DNA of 64,000 nt from Lichenicoccus sp965213775 (GCA_965213775.1 CBDCAC010000004.1:620001-684000); one strand, 5' to 3'. Numbered from the stretch's first letter, positions 21,934 through 29,861 are shown. A program made the numbers and translations. The notes: generated from the sequence alone by a model not told the origin.

Positions 21934-22458
21934 CTATCGCATCGCGTCGGCCGACTGCTCGAAGGCCTTGTTCTCGATCCTGTCGCCGACGCGTATGCCG
22001 AGCCTCGCGGTCAGGCCGCCCTGCAGCTCGATGGTGGCCTTGACCAAGCCGTCGCTGGGGATGTGGGCGAGGCTCTCGGGCACGGTGTCCTCGGCGATGC
22101 TGCGGATGATGCCCGACGCGTCGACGAACAGCATGTCCTCGGGGATCGGGCAGTTCTCCATCCACATCTCGCTCTGCTGCGGGTAGGGCCAGATGAACAG
22201 CATGCCGCCGTCATCGGCGATATGGGTGCGAAACATCAGCCCGACCTGCTGCTCGCGCGGCGTGCGCGCGAGCTCGACCGAGAAGGCGCGGCGAACACCG
22301 CCGCGCGAGATGATGGTCAAGGGTTGTTTCTGCAGCTCAGGCTGCGCCTGCGTCGGCTCCGACAGCAGGTCCTGCGACCGCGAGGGCGAGGAGGCCGGTC
22401 CCGGACCCGCCAGGCCGAGCAGGGCGATCAGCAGCAGGCGTGCCGAAGCGGGGATCAT
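21934..22458 (-). CDS. DUF192-family exported protein
   Basis: A 174-residue protein with an N-terminal signal sequence (RLLLIALLGLAGPGPASS) and a DUF192 domain from about residue 47. The conserved features are ELARTPREQQVGLMFRTHI, MLFIWPYPQQSEMWMENCPI and VPESLAHIPSD. The molecular function of DUF192 proteins is not known; they are exported or periplasmic. Its start is 16 bases after the end of the HDAC-like gene, so the two may be co-transcribed. Confidence 0.82.
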   Translation of the reverse strand: MIPASARLLLIALLGLAGPGPASSPSRSQDLLSEPTQAQPELQKQPLTIISRGGVRRAFSVELARTPREQQVGLMFRTHIADDGGMLFIWPYPQQSEMWMENCPIPEDMLFVDASGIIRSIAEDTVPESLAHIPSDGLVKATIELQGGLTARLGIRVGDRIENKAFEQSADAMR

Positions 22459-22474
22459 GGGTCGGTCGGTCTCC

Positions 22475-23626
22475 TCACAGGGCTTCGGCGGCGAGCTGCC
22501 GCACGACGTCGCGCACAGGACCCTCGCGCGGCGGATCGCGCAAGGTGGTCAGCCAATGCAGCGGCGGATCCCGCCCCGCGGCGCGTGGGTAGTGCAGCCC
22601 GCGCAGCACCGTCTCGGCCGCCGCACTGGCGCGCTCGGGGATCGCGAACCCGTTCAGCGTCGCCCAGACGCAGGCCCAGCAGCGTCCGGTGGAATACGGG
22701 TTGTAGCCGCCGCCGCCGCTGACGATCAGCGGGATATCGGCCGCCGCGGCGAAGCCGAGCAGCCTGGCCGCGACCTCGCCGTGGGCGTTGTTGGACAGCG
22801 ACAGGCGCGATAGCGGATCTTCCTCCAGCGCGTCGGCGCCGCACTGCAGGAAGATCGCCTGCGGCCGATGCGCCTGGAGCAGCGGCAGCACCGCCTGCTC
22901 GATCAGCAGCCGCATCTCGCTGTCGTTGAGGCCGGCGGGCACGGGCAGGTTGCGCGCCCCGTCGTCACGGTCGTCCGCGAGACCGCTGCCGCGCGGATCC
23001 GCGCCCAGCTCGCGCCGACGCAGCGGCCAGCGCATCGCCTCGTGGATGCTGAGGGTGAACACCAGCAGGTCGTCCGCGAAGGCATCCTGCACCCCATCGC
23101 CGTGATGGGCGTCGATGTCGAGATAGAAGATCCGACGCCAGCCATGGTCGCGCCAGAGCATCAGCGCCAGCACGATGTCGTTGAGGTAGCAGAAGCCCGC
23201 GGCGCGGTCCGGCCGCCCGTGATGGGTGCCGCCGCCCGGACAGTGCACGACCCGGGCGACGCCGGACGCGGTCAGCCTCGCCGCCAGCATCAGGCCGCCC
23301 GCACCGGTCATCGGACGGCGATACATCTCCGGGTAGACCGGGTTGTCGCCGACGCCGAGACGGAAGCGGGCGCGCACCGCCTCGCTCACCGCCTGCTCGC
23401 GCTCGGCGGTGCGAAGCGCCTCGAGATAGGCCGGGTCGTGAAACCGCAGCACCTCGTGCGGCTCGGCGAGCGGGGCGTCGCGGTAGGCCTCGTCATCGAG
23501 CCAGCCCATGCTCCGGCACAAGTCGGTGGCGACGCTGACGCGGGGGATCGACAGCGGATGGGACCGGCCGAAGGAGGAGTACCGGTAGAGCTCGCTGCCG
23601 ATATAGAGCGGTCTCAGCGCAGGAAT
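22475..23626 (-). CDS. histone-deacetylase-family protein (acetoin-utilisation type), odd start
   Basis: A zinc-dependent deacetylase-family protein. The active-site regions are GGGTHHGRPDRAAGFCYLND (tandem His), YLDIDAHHGDGVQDAF (metal Asp and His) and SGGGGYNPY. Conserved N-terminal family sequence LYIGSELYRYSSFGRSHPLS lies in frame upstream of the first TTG (23521) and first ATG (23509). No ATG, GTG or TTG covers it. The only start I can offer is ATT at 23626, seven bases after AGGAG inside the end of the preceding gene, giving 383 residues. A small sequence error is the alternative. Substrate unknown. Confidence 0.85.
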   Translation of the reverse strand: MPALRPLYIGSELYRYSSFGRSHPLSIPRVSVATDLCRSMGWLDDEAYRDAPLAEPHEVLRFHDPAYLEALRTAEREQAVSEAVRARFRLGVGDNPVYPEMYRRPMTGAGGLMLAARLTASGVARVVHCPGGGTHHGRPDRAAGFCYLNDIVLALMLWRDHGWRRIFYLDIDAHHGDGVQDAFADDLLVFTLSIHEAMRWPLRRRELGADPRGSGLADDRDDGARNLPVPAGLNDSEMRLLIEQAVLPLLQAHRPQAIFLQCGADALEEDPLSRLSLSNNAHGEVAARLLGFAAAADIPLIVSGGGGYNPYSTGRCWACVWATLNGFAIPERASAAAETVLRGLHYPRAAGRDPPLHWLTTLRDPPREGPVRDVVRQLAAEAL

Positions 23627-24309
23627 GGGTTGCTCCTGCGCTCGTCGCCGATGCGTGTCGCCGGGCCGTGGCCGGGCATCACCGCGACGTCGTCGCCCAG
23701 CGGCAGCAGCCTCTCCCTGATGGAGCGGATCAGCAGCGGGCCGTCGCCGCCGGGAAGATCGGTGCGGCCGACCGAGCCCGCGAACAGCGTGTCGCCGCCG
23801 ATCAGCAGGCTAGCGGCTCGGTCGAAGAACGCGATGTGCCCCGGGGTGTGGCCGGGCACCGAGAGCACCTCCAGCCGCCGGCCGGCGAGCTCCAGCACCT
23901 CGCCCTGCTCGAGATAGCGATCCGGCGCCGCATCGCGCATGCCGCTCACGCCGTACAGCCGCGCCTGCTCGGCGATGCCGCTCAGCAGGAAGGCGTCGCG
24001 CCGGTCCGGACCGATCACCGGCACCGGACTGCCGTCCGGGCGCGACGGCAGCGCCTCGCGCAGCGCCTCGACGCCGCCGGCATGATCGAGGTGCCCGTGG
24101 GTCAGCAGGATCGCCTCGACGGCGAGACCGAGTGCCTCGAGCCGCGCCAGGATCGCGGGCACGTCGCCGCCCGGGTCGATCACGACGCAGCGTGCGCCGT
24201 CCGGATCCCACAGGATCGAGCAGTTCTGCTGGAACGGGGTGACGATGACGGTCTCCAGCTTCGGCGGCTGACGGGTGGGCCGGGATTCGGGCTGCGGCTC
24301 GGGCGGCAT
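23614..24309 (-). CDS. metallo-beta-lactamase-fold hydrolase, glyoxalase-II-like
   Basis: A 231-residue protein. The metal-binding THGHLDHAGG motif is at about residue 78, with VPGHTPGHIAFF, LLIGGDTLF and MPGHGPATRIGDERRSNPFL following. This pattern fits the small YcbL/glyoxalase-II-like group, which hydrolyses thioesters. It overlaps the start of the HDAC-like gene by 13 bases if that gene starts at 23626. There is no signal peptide. Confidence 0.88.
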   Translation of the reverse strand: MPPEPQPESRPTRQPPKLETVIVTPFQQNCSILWDPDGARCVVIDPGGDVPAILARLEALGLAVEAILLTHGHLDHAGGVEALREALPSRPDGSPVPVIGPDRRDAFLLSGIAEQARLYGVSGMRDAAPDRYLEQGEVLELAGRRLEVLSVPGHTPGHIAFFDRAASLLIGGDTLFAGSVGRTDLPGGDGPLLIRSIRERLLPLGDDVAVMPGHGPATRIGDERRSNPFLR

Positions 24310-24402
24310 GGCCAGGCGATCCCTCTGCGATGATCTGCGTTACATGGTGCGCTGCGGCTCGTGCAGTCTCGATGCAGCGTAACGTGGGAGCGGTATCAGA
24401 CG

Positions 24403-24990
24403 ATGCACATCACCGGAGAACGTCGGATCCCGGCTCCCAGGGAACGGGTCTGGCGCTGCCTGGCGGACCGCAGGGTGCTGCAGGATTGCGCGCCGGGCAG
24501 CCGGATCGAGCCGGACGGCGACGGCCTGATCCTGTCTAACGCCGATGCCGGATCGGTGCGGGCGCAGCCCAGCATACGCGAGCCCTTCACGACGCTCGGC
24601 TGGCGGATCGACCCGGCCGGGGCGGCGACCCAGATGGTCCTGGTGCGTCTGGTCGAGCAGGGCGTGTTCACGCTGCTGCATTACGAGCTCTCGCTGGTCG
24701 ACCCGGATGGCACGGAGTCCGCGGTGCGGACCGCGAACCTGCGGGCGCGGATAGACCAGGCGCTGGAGCGTCTGGTGCACACCGTCGCCGGACCCGGCGA
24801 GATCGGCGCCGGCGGCATCGCGGGCGCGGTGCAGGCGGCCACCGAGCCGTCGCCGCAGCCCAATGCCCGCCTGCGGCCGGCCGCCTCCGGACCCGGCATG
24901 GCGGAACTCGGCGCGCGCCTGATGAACCCGTCGGTGATCGGCGGCGCGCTGTTCCTGATCGTGCTGCTTCTCATGATCGGGCTGCTGTGA
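24403..24990 (+). CDS. CoxG-like SRPBCC protein with C-terminal membrane anchor
   Basis: A 195-residue protein. The N-terminal 140 residues match the CoxG (CO dehydrogenase subunit G) SRPBCC family: MHITGERRIPAPRERVWRCL, then VLQDCAPGSRIEPDGDG. A Pro/Ala-rich linker and a hydrophobic tail, GGALFLIVLLLMIGLL, anchor it to the membrane. CoxG helps recruit or assemble molybdenum hydroxylases. The start at 24403 gives the conserved N-terminus. It overlaps the first XdhC gene by four bases (GTGA). Confidence 0.85.
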   Translation: MHITGERRIPAPRERVWRCLADRRVLQDCAPGSRIEPDGDGLILSNADAGSVRAQPSIREPFTTLGWRIDPAGAATQMVLVRLVEQGVFTLLHYELSLVDPDGTESAVRTANLRARIDQALERLVHTVAGPGEIGAGGIAGAVQAATEPSPQPNARLRPAASGPGMAELGARLMNPSVIGGALFLIVLLLMIGLL

Positions 24991-25322
24991 CGCACCCGTC
25001 GCCGGTGCTGGACGTCCTGGCGCACGCGCTGGCGTGGCATGAGGCGGGCGATGCGGTGGCGCTGGCCACCGTGACCGAGACCTGGGGCAGCGCCCCCTGC
25101 CCGGTCGGCAGCATGATGGCGGTGAGCCGCGGCGGCCGCGTCGAGGGCTCGGTGAGCGGCGGCTGCGTCGAGGCCGCGGTGATGCAGGCCGCCCAGGAGG
25201 CGATCGGCAGCGGCCTGCCGCGGCTGCTCTCGTTCAGCGTCAGCGACGGCAGCGCCTGGTCGGTCGGGCTCGCCTGCGGCGGCTCGATCGCGGTGCTGGT
25301 CGAGGCGCTGCGTCCCGAATGA
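24987..25322 (+). CDS. XdhC/CoxI-family protein, N-terminal-domain type
   Basis: A 111-residue protein equal to the N-terminal XdhC domain only. It begins with GTG overlapping the CoxG-like stop. The motifs are ATVTETWGSAPCPVGSMMAV, EGSVSGGCVEAAV and GLACGGSIAVLVE; the Gly-Cys pair of SGGCVE is the family mark. XdhC proteins carry and insert the sulfurated molybdenum cofactor into xanthine-dehydrogenase-like enzymes. Here the family is split into two genes, and this one carries the first half. Confidence 0.85.
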   Translation: MTHPSPVLDVLAHALAWHEAGDAVALATVTETWGSAPCPVGSMMAVSRGGRVEGSVSGGCVEAAVMQAAQEAIGSGLPRLLSFSVSDGSAWSVGLACGGSIAVLVEALRPE

Positions 25323-25329
25323 GCCTCCC

Positions 25330-26103
25330 CTGACACCGTCGGTCCTGCGCGCCCTGGTGGCGGCGCGCGCCGCGCGGCGCAGCGCGATCCTGCTCAAGCG
25401 GCTCGCCGACGCGTCCCAGCACCTGTTGATCGAGATCGACGGCCAGCTCGAACCGGTCGACCCGGCACTCGATCCAGCACTCGATCCGGCCCTGCGCGAG
25501 GCCGCCATGCAGGCGGCGCGCACCGGGCGCAGCGGCATCGTGCGGAGCGGCGAGGAGACGTGGTTCGTGCAGGCGCACGCGCCGCGCCCCCGCCTGATCC
25601 TGGTCGGCGCGGTGCATGTCGCCCAGGCGCTGGCGCCGCTGGCGGCGGCACTCGGCATGGACGTCGCCGTGGTCGATCCCCGGAGCGGCTTCGCGACCGC
25701 CGAGCGCTTCCCCGGCGTCCTGCTGCTGGAGCAGTGGCCGGACGACGCCTTCGCCGGCCTGGCGATCGACCGCCACAGCGCCGTCGTCACGCTCAGCCAC
25801 GAGGCGCGGCTGGACGATCCGGCGCTGGACGCGGCACTCGCCGGGCCCGCGTTCTACGTCGGCGCGCTGGGCTCGCGCAGGACCCAGGCGGCGCGGCGCG
25901 AGAGGCTGGCGCAGCGCGGTCACGACGAGGCGGCGCTGGCGCGCCTGCATGGTCCGGTGGGCCTCGCCATCGGCGCGGTCGGGCCGGAGGAGATCGCGCT
26001 GTCGATCATCGCCGAGATCGTCGCGGTGCGACGCGGGGCCGAGATCGTCGCGGTGCGACGCGGGGCCGAGATCGTCGCGGTGCGACGCGGGGTGGTCGCC
26101 TGA
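25330..26103 (+). CDS. XdhC/CoxI-family protein, Rossmann-domain type, CTG start proposed
   Basis: A 257-residue partner of the preceding gene. The C-terminal part has the Rossmann motif ILVGAVHVAQALAPLAAALG and the family sequence YVGALGSRRTQAARRERL. The usual N-terminus (LTPSVLRALVAARAARRSAIL) is in frame, but no ATG or GTG precedes it. CTG at 25330 or GTG at 25357 are the options; a fifth C in the run before 25330 would join it to an ATG at 25319. The C-terminus carries three perfect 9-residue repeats (EIVAVRRGA). Confident in family, not in exact start. Confidence 0.82.
   Translation: MTPSVLRALVAARAARRSAILLKRLADASQHLLIEIDGQLEPVDPALDPALDPALREAAMQAARTGRSGIVRSGEETWFVQAHAPRPRLILVGAVHVAQALAPLAAALGMDVAVVDPRSGFATAERFPGVLLLEQWPDDAFAGLAIDRHSAVVTLSHEARLDDPALDAALAGPAFYVGALGSRRTQAARRERLAQRGHDEAALARLHGPVGLAIGAVGPEEIALSIIAEIVAVRRGAEIVAVRRGAEIVAVRRGVVA
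26011..26091 (+). repeat. three 27-bp in-frame tandem repeats at the end of xdhC
   Basis: Exact copies of a 27-base unit at 26011, 26038 and 26065. They encode AEIVAVRRG three times and end just before the stop. The period keeps the frame, which points to slippage tolerated at the C-terminus. Confidence 0.9.
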
Positions 26104-26813
26104 GGACGATCGCGCTGGTGCTCGCGGCCGGCGCGTCGTCGCGCGCCGGGCCGCTCAACAAGCTGCTGGTGCGCGATGCGGCCGGACGACGCATGATCAC
26201 GCGCAGCGTCGAGACGGCGCTGGCCAGCCGGGCCGCTTCGGTCGTGGTGGTGCTGGGCCACCGGTCGGACGAGGTCGCGGGCGCGATGCGCGACGACGGC
26301 CTGCACGCGGATGCGGCGCGGCACCGGGACCGCCTGCGCCTGGTTCGTGCGCGGGACCACGCGGCCGGCCTGTCGGCCAGCCTGCGCTGCGGCGTCGCGT
26401 CGGCCCGCGAGGCCGCAGCACAGGCGGCCCTGGTGTGCCTCGGCGACATGCCGCTGGTGCGGACGGCGACGCTGGACCGGCTGATCGCGGCCCTCGACGA
26501 CGACGCGCGCGCGCTCGCCTGCCTGCCGACCCTGCATGGCAGGCGCGGCAACCCGGTGCTGTGGCGCAGCACCCTGTTCGACGCGTTGCAGGCGCTGTCG
26601 GGCGACCGCGGCGGCCGGCCGCTGCTGTCGCGGCATGCGGCGGCCGTGCGCGAGGTGGCGGTGGAGGATCCCGGCGTGCTCGAGGATTTCGACACCCCCG
26701 AGCGGCTGGCGGGGTTCGCAGCACTCGGGGCGGAGGCCGCCCGGCCGCCGATTGACCCGCCTTCCGGCGTCGATCAGAAACGCGAACCCCGTCAGGAGAG
26801 ACCAGCGCCATGA
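26100..26813 (+). CDS. MocA/MobA-like nucleotidyltransferase, CTG start proposed
   Basis: A 237-residue NTP-transferase. It has TIALVLAAGASSRAGPLNKLL (nucleotide-binding loop) near the start, then LVCLGDMPLV with the metal Asp, and DFDTPERL near the end. This fits the molybdenum-cofactor cytidylyltransferase group that serves hydroxylases. There is no ATG, GTG or TTG at the natural N-terminus. The CTG at 26100 overlaps the xdhC stop in the form CTGA. The GTG at 26118 would delete the first beta-strand. The gene ends by ATGA overlap with the RidA gene. The last 30 residues are an Arg/Pro-rich tail. Confidence 0.85.
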   Translation: MRTIALVLAAGASSRAGPLNKLLVRDAAGRRMITRSVETALASRAASVVVVLGHRSDEVAGAMRDDGLHADAARHRDRLRLVRARDHAAGLSASLRCGVASAREAAAQAALVCLGDMPLVRTATLDRLIAALDDDARALACLPTLHGRRGNPVLWRSTLFDALQALSGDRGGRPLLSRHAAAVREVAVEDPGVLEDFDTPERLAGFAALGAEAARPPIDPPSGVDQKREPRQERPAP

Positions 26814-27160
26814 GCAAGATCATTCGCACCGAGCCGAGCCCCGTCCTGTCGAAGGCGGTCGAGTACCACGGCTTCGTCTTCACCCAGGGCATGGTGGCGC
26901 GTGACCTGGACGGCGATGTCGGGGCGCAGACGCGCGACGTGCTGGATCAGCTCGACGTGCTGCTCGAGGCGCACGGCACCGACAAGACGCGCCTGCTGCA
27001 GGCGCAGATCTGGCTCAAGGACATCGGCGACCGCGACGAGCTGAACCGGCTCTGGTCGGCCTGGCTGCCGCAGGGCGGAGCCCCGGCGCGCGCCTGCGTG
27101 CAGGCGGTGCTGGCGGACCCGCGCATGCGGGTCGAGATCATGCTGATCACCACGAAATAG
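26810..27160 (+). CDS. RidA/YjgF-family protein
   Basis: A 116-residue Rid-family protein. RidA members hydrolyse reactive 2-aminoacrylate/enamine intermediates to protect PLP enzymes. LLQAQIWLKDIGDRDELNRLW and ARACVQAVLADPRMRVEI are family-typical. The conserved Arg that binds the carboxylate is present in the ARACVQA motif. It overlaps the preceding gene by four bases, an odd partner for a cofactor operon, which may only mark shared transcription. Confidence 0.88.
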   Translation: MSKIIRTEPSPVLSKAVEYHGFVFTQGMVARDLDGDVGAQTRDVLDQLDVLLEAHGTDKTRLLQAQIWLKDIGDRDELNRLWSAWLPQGGAPARACVQAVLADPRMRVEIMLITTK

Positions 27161-27170
27161 CGCCCCGTGC

Positions 27171-27202
27171 GCCGCCACTGCCGGCTTATCTGCGGCTTTT
27201 TT
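27171..27202 (+). terminator. possible intrinsic terminator after the RidA gene
   Basis: GCCGC (27171-27175) pairs with GCGGC (27192-27196), followed directly by six Ts (27197-27202). The stem is short and the loop long, so it is only a candidate, but it stands 10 bases after the stop of the CoxG-RidA operon. Confidence 0.4.
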
Positions 27203-27321
27203 GCAACATGTTGCTGAAATCGCGACAGCAACGTCCGGATGAAAGCGCGTCCCGACCCGGTTCGCTCTCGTCTCGCGGGCGAAGCCTCCGCAGAGACGCG
27301 CTAAATAGGACGGAAGTCCTA
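27203..27321. repeat. cluster of inverted repeats upstream of the CHAP gene
   Basis: Three structures: GCAACATGTTGC at 27203-27214 (perfect palindrome); GTTGCTG/CAGCAAC at 27210-27232 with a 9-base gap; TAGGAC/GTCCTA at 27306-27321 with a GGAA loop. The first two overlap and share GTTGC, so they could be alternative folds or two protein sites. Confidence 0.5.
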
Positions 27322-27446
27322 AAATTGTCTCATCAAGCTGCCCGCATCCGTGTTATTTAGCCAGTTGCCGGGCCGAGCGGCGTCTTCGTCTTGTCAGGGT
27401 TGCAATTACGTTGCTACCAGCGCCTCACGACAGAGTGAGGCAGTGG

Positions 27447-28133
27447 ATGATGCGGCGTATGAGGCTCACGGGATCGACCAGCGTAATCGTGGCCTTCATA
27501 GCCGCCTTCAGCCTACAGGGATCCCAGGGACACGCGAGCGGGCAGCGCCATCACCGCGCGTACGGCACCCGTCTCGCCGCCGCCTCGCGGGTGATCCAGT
27601 GCGTCGCCTTCGCACGCTCCGCATCCGAGGTGGCGCTGACCGGGAACGCGGTGAACTGGTGGCAGAACGCCGAGGGCGTCTATGCCCGCGGCACTGCGCC
27701 GGAAGTCGGCAGCGTGTTGAATTTCCGCGCCAACAACCGCATGCGCCTCGGCCATGTGGCCGTGGTGACCCAGGTCGTCGATAGCCGCACCATACAGATC
27801 GACCAGTCGCACTGGAACGCGAACGGGATCAGCCGGGACGTCTCGGTGATCGACGTGTCGCAGAACAACGACTGGAGCGCGGTGCGGGTCGCCATCGGCC
27901 GTGCCGGCACGTTCGGCAGCATCTATCCGACCTTCGGCTTCATCTACCCGCGCGCAGACAGCAGCGGGCGCATCGTGACCGCGCGCGGCGAGGCCGCGCC
28001 CCGGCATCTCGGCGACGCCAAGCCCGTCGACCTGCGTGGCGGCGACCTCGGCAGCGAGGCGGAGGTCGCCGAGGCGCCGGCCACGAGTTCGGACGTGGTC
28101 GACGACGACGCGCCGAACCGCAGCCTGCGCTGA
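27447..28133 (+). CDS. exported CHAP-domain protein (putative amidase/peptidase)
   Basis: A 228-residue protein with a Cys-His CHAP domain. The catalytic Cys is in ASRVIQCVAFARSA and the His in RLGHVAVVTQVVD; QIDQSHWN and GFIYPRA follow. The N-terminus has a hydrophobic signal (STSVIVAFIAAFSLQGSQG), so it is probably exported. CHAP enzymes cleave peptidoglycan peptides or amides. ATG at 27447 is chosen because it gives this signal directly. The C-terminal 40 residues are acidic and likely disordered. No clear operon partner. Confidence 0.85.
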   Translation: MMRRMRLTGSTSVIVAFIAAFSLQGSQGHASGQRHHRAYGTRLAAASRVIQCVAFARSASEVALTGNAVNWWQNAEGVYARGTAPEVGSVLNFRANNRMRLGHVAVVTQVVDSRTIQIDQSHWNANGISRDVSVIDVSQNNDWSAVRVAIGRAGTFGSIYPTFGFIYPRADSSGRIVTARGEAAPRHLGDAKPVDLRGGDLGSEAEVAEAPATSSDVVDDDAPNRSLR

Positions 28134-28138
28134 CGACC

Positions 28139-28594
28139 TCAGGGCCGGCCCGCGCGATGATACGGATGCCCCGCCGCGATCGAGCGGGCGCGGTAGAGCT
28201 GCTCGGCGAGCAGGACGCGCGCCAGCAGGTGCGGCCAGGTCAGCGCCCCCAGCGAGAGGGTGCGGTCGGCCCGTCGCAGCACCGTCTGGTCCAGGCCTTC
28301 GGCGCCGCCGATGACGAAGCAGAGCGGCTTGGACCTGGCGAGCCAGTGCTGCAGCAGCACCGCCAACTCTAGGCTGCCCGGCCGCTCGCCCGCCTCGTCG
28401 AGCGCCACCAGGAACGGATCCGGCGGCAGCGCCGCCAGCAGCGACTGTCCCTCGCGCCGCCTGATCTCGGCCGCAGCACCGCGTGCCTCGGCGAGTTCGG
28501 TGAGTTCCAGCGGCGGACGCAGCCGCGCGGCGTAGCGGTCGAACAACTCCCGCTCGGGGCCCTGCTTGGCGCGCCCGATCGCGAGCAGCCGCAA
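28139..28594 (-). CDS. rlmH: 23S rRNA (pseudouridine-1915-N3)-methyltransferase RlmH
   Basis: A 151-residue SPOUT methyltransferase that modifies position 1915 of 23S rRNA in mature 70S ribosomes. The SAM-binding knot carries CFVIGGAEGLDQ and LLAEQLYRARSI. The C-terminus ends YHRAGRP with the conserved His-Arg. It starts four bases after the rsfS stop and is the last gene of the proA-nadD-rsfS-rlmH set. Confidence 0.94.
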   Translation of the reverse strand: MRLLAIGRAKQGPERELFDRYAARLRPPLELTELAEARGAAAEIRRREGQSLLAALPPDPFLVALDEAGERPGSLELAVLLQHWLARSKPLCFVIGGAEGLDQTVLRRADRTLSLGALTWPHLLARVLLAEQLYRARSIAAGHPYHRAGRP

Positions 28595-28598
28595 CCGC

Positions 28599-29114
28599 TC
28601 AGACCTGGGTCACGTCGCCGGGCTGCTCCTGCTCCGCCTCGGGAAGCTCGTCGAGCTCGGCGCCCCACATGCGCTCGAGCGCGTAGAGCGCGCGCGCCTC
28701 GCGCTTGAACAGGTGCACGATGACGTCGCCGGCATCGATCAGCACCCAGTCCGAGCCGCCGGCGCCCTCGATCAGCACCCGCTTGAGCCCGGCCTCGTCC
28801 AGCTTCTCCTCCAGATGGGTCGCCATCGCGCTGATCTGCCGGTCGGCGAGGCCGGTCGCGATCACCATGCGGTCGGCGAACGAGGCACGGCCGGTCAGGT
28901 CCAGCACCACGACCTCCTCCGCCTTGTCGTCGGACAGGCTGGTGGTGATGATCTCGATCCAGCGCTGCAGCAGCGCCGGCTCGGCCGGAGCGCGGCTGAC
29001 GACGCGCCGGCGCGGCCCGGCGGCGGCGGCCTTCTTGCGCGGCGTGCCCGGCACCCGGGCGGCCTCGGCGAGCGCGCTCAGGGTCGGCCCCGCGGCCTTC
29101 CTGGCGCGCGGCAC
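28599..29114 (-). CDS. rsfS: ribosome silencing factor RsfS
   Basis: The C-terminal 120 residues are RsfS/Iojap: LSDDKAEEVVVLDLTGRASFADRMVIATG, RQISAMATHLEEKLDEAG and GSDWVLIDAGDVIVHLF. It blocks subunit joining by binding L14 on the 50S subunit. The start is ambiguous. GTG at 29114 gives 171 residues with a basic N-terminal extension, and GTG at 29054 gives a shorter protein. An AGGAG nine bases before an ATC at 29171 is also possible. No ATG precedes the domain. It follows nadD, as in most bacteria. Confidence 0.9.
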   Translation of the reverse strand: MPRARKAAGPTLSALAEAARVPGTPRKKAAAAGPRRRVVSRAPAEPALLQRWIEIITTSLSDDKAEEVVVLDLTGRASFADRMVIATGLADRQISAMATHLEEKLDEAGLKRVLIEGAGGSDWVLIDAGDVIVHLFKREARALYALERMWGAELDELPEAEQEQPGDVTQV

Positions 29115-29202
29115 GTCGATCCCCGGCGAACGCGGCGGCTTGGTCGGGTCGGCGGGGGGCTTCCTGGCGATGGTCTCGATCTCCTGTGTCGACCGTGGGC
29201 GA

Positions 29203-29772
29203 TCAGCTCTGCTGGCGCAACGCGCGCAGCCTGGTCGCGGATATATCGTTCTGCGGCGCCGGCAGGAAGATCCAGGCCGGTGCGCGCCGCCCTGCGAGCA
29301 GCGGCGCTTCCCGCGCCGGCCGGCGCGCGTGTCGCAACCGCGTCGCGGCACGCCCGGCCAGTGCCGCATAGTTATAGCCCGGCCGCGGCAGCACCGCGAG
29401 CGGCACCAGCCGCGCGATCCGGCGCCAGCGGCGCCAGCGCGGCAGGTCGGCCAGGCCGTCCGCCCCCATCAGCCAGACGAAGCCGACCTTGGGGAAATGC
29501 CGCAGCAGGGCCGCCAGCGTGTCGACCGTGTAGCGGGTGCCGAGCCGGCTCTCGATGTCGGTGGCGATGATCCGCCTGCCGTCGACGATCCGCCGCGCAC
29601 CGGCCAGGCGCACCTCAAGCGCCGCCATGCCGGCGGTGGCCTTCAGCGGGTTGCCCGGCGAGACCAGCAGCCACACCTGGTCGAGCCTCAGCATCGACCG
29701 CGCGCGTCGCGCCAACTGCAGATGGCCGTCATGGGCGGGGTTGAAGGAGCCGCCGAGCAGCCCGATGCGCAT
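29203..29772 (-). CDS. nadD: nicotinate-nucleotide adenylyltransferase NadD
   Basis: A 189-residue nucleotidyltransferase that makes nicotinate adenine dinucleotide in NAD synthesis. It has IGLLGGSFNPAHDGHLQLA at the N-terminus, with the HxGH motif, LVSPGNPLK, FVWLMGADGLADLPRW and DISATRLRALR near the end. The ATG at 29772 begins the domain exactly; the frame upstream reads through three palindromic repeats and is not coding. Confidence 0.93.
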   Translation of the reverse strand: MRIGLLGGSFNPAHDGHLQLARRARSMLRLDQVWLLVSPGNPLKATAGMAALEVRLAGARRIVDGRRIIATDIESRLGTRYTVDTLAALLRHFPKVGFVWLMGADGLADLPRWRRWRRIARLVPLAVLPRPGYNYAALAGRAATRLRHARRPAREAPLLAGRRAPAWIFLPAPQNDISATRLRALRQQS

Positions 29773-29780
29773 GCGTCGTC

Positions 29781-29861
29781 GATCGCCTGCCAATGGCAGG
29801 CGGGGCCGATCGCCTGCCAATGGCAGGCGGGGCCGATCGCCTGCCAACGGCAGGCGGGCGT
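29781..29861. repeat. three tandem 27-bp palindromic units between proA and nadD
   Basis: Units start at 29781, 29808 and 29835. Each holds CGCCTGCCA-A-TGGCAGGCG, a 9-bp inverted repeat; the third has one base changed (CAACGG). They sit between the nadD start and the proA stop on the minus strand. They would form three hairpins in the proA-nadD transcript. Confidence 0.85.

Noticed and set aside
26011..26091. CRISPR-like array at the xdhC end
   Set aside because: Perfect tandem units in a coding frame with no spacers.
29781..29861. CRISPR-like array (three 27-bp repeats)
   Set aside because: The units abut without spacers and there are no cas genes.
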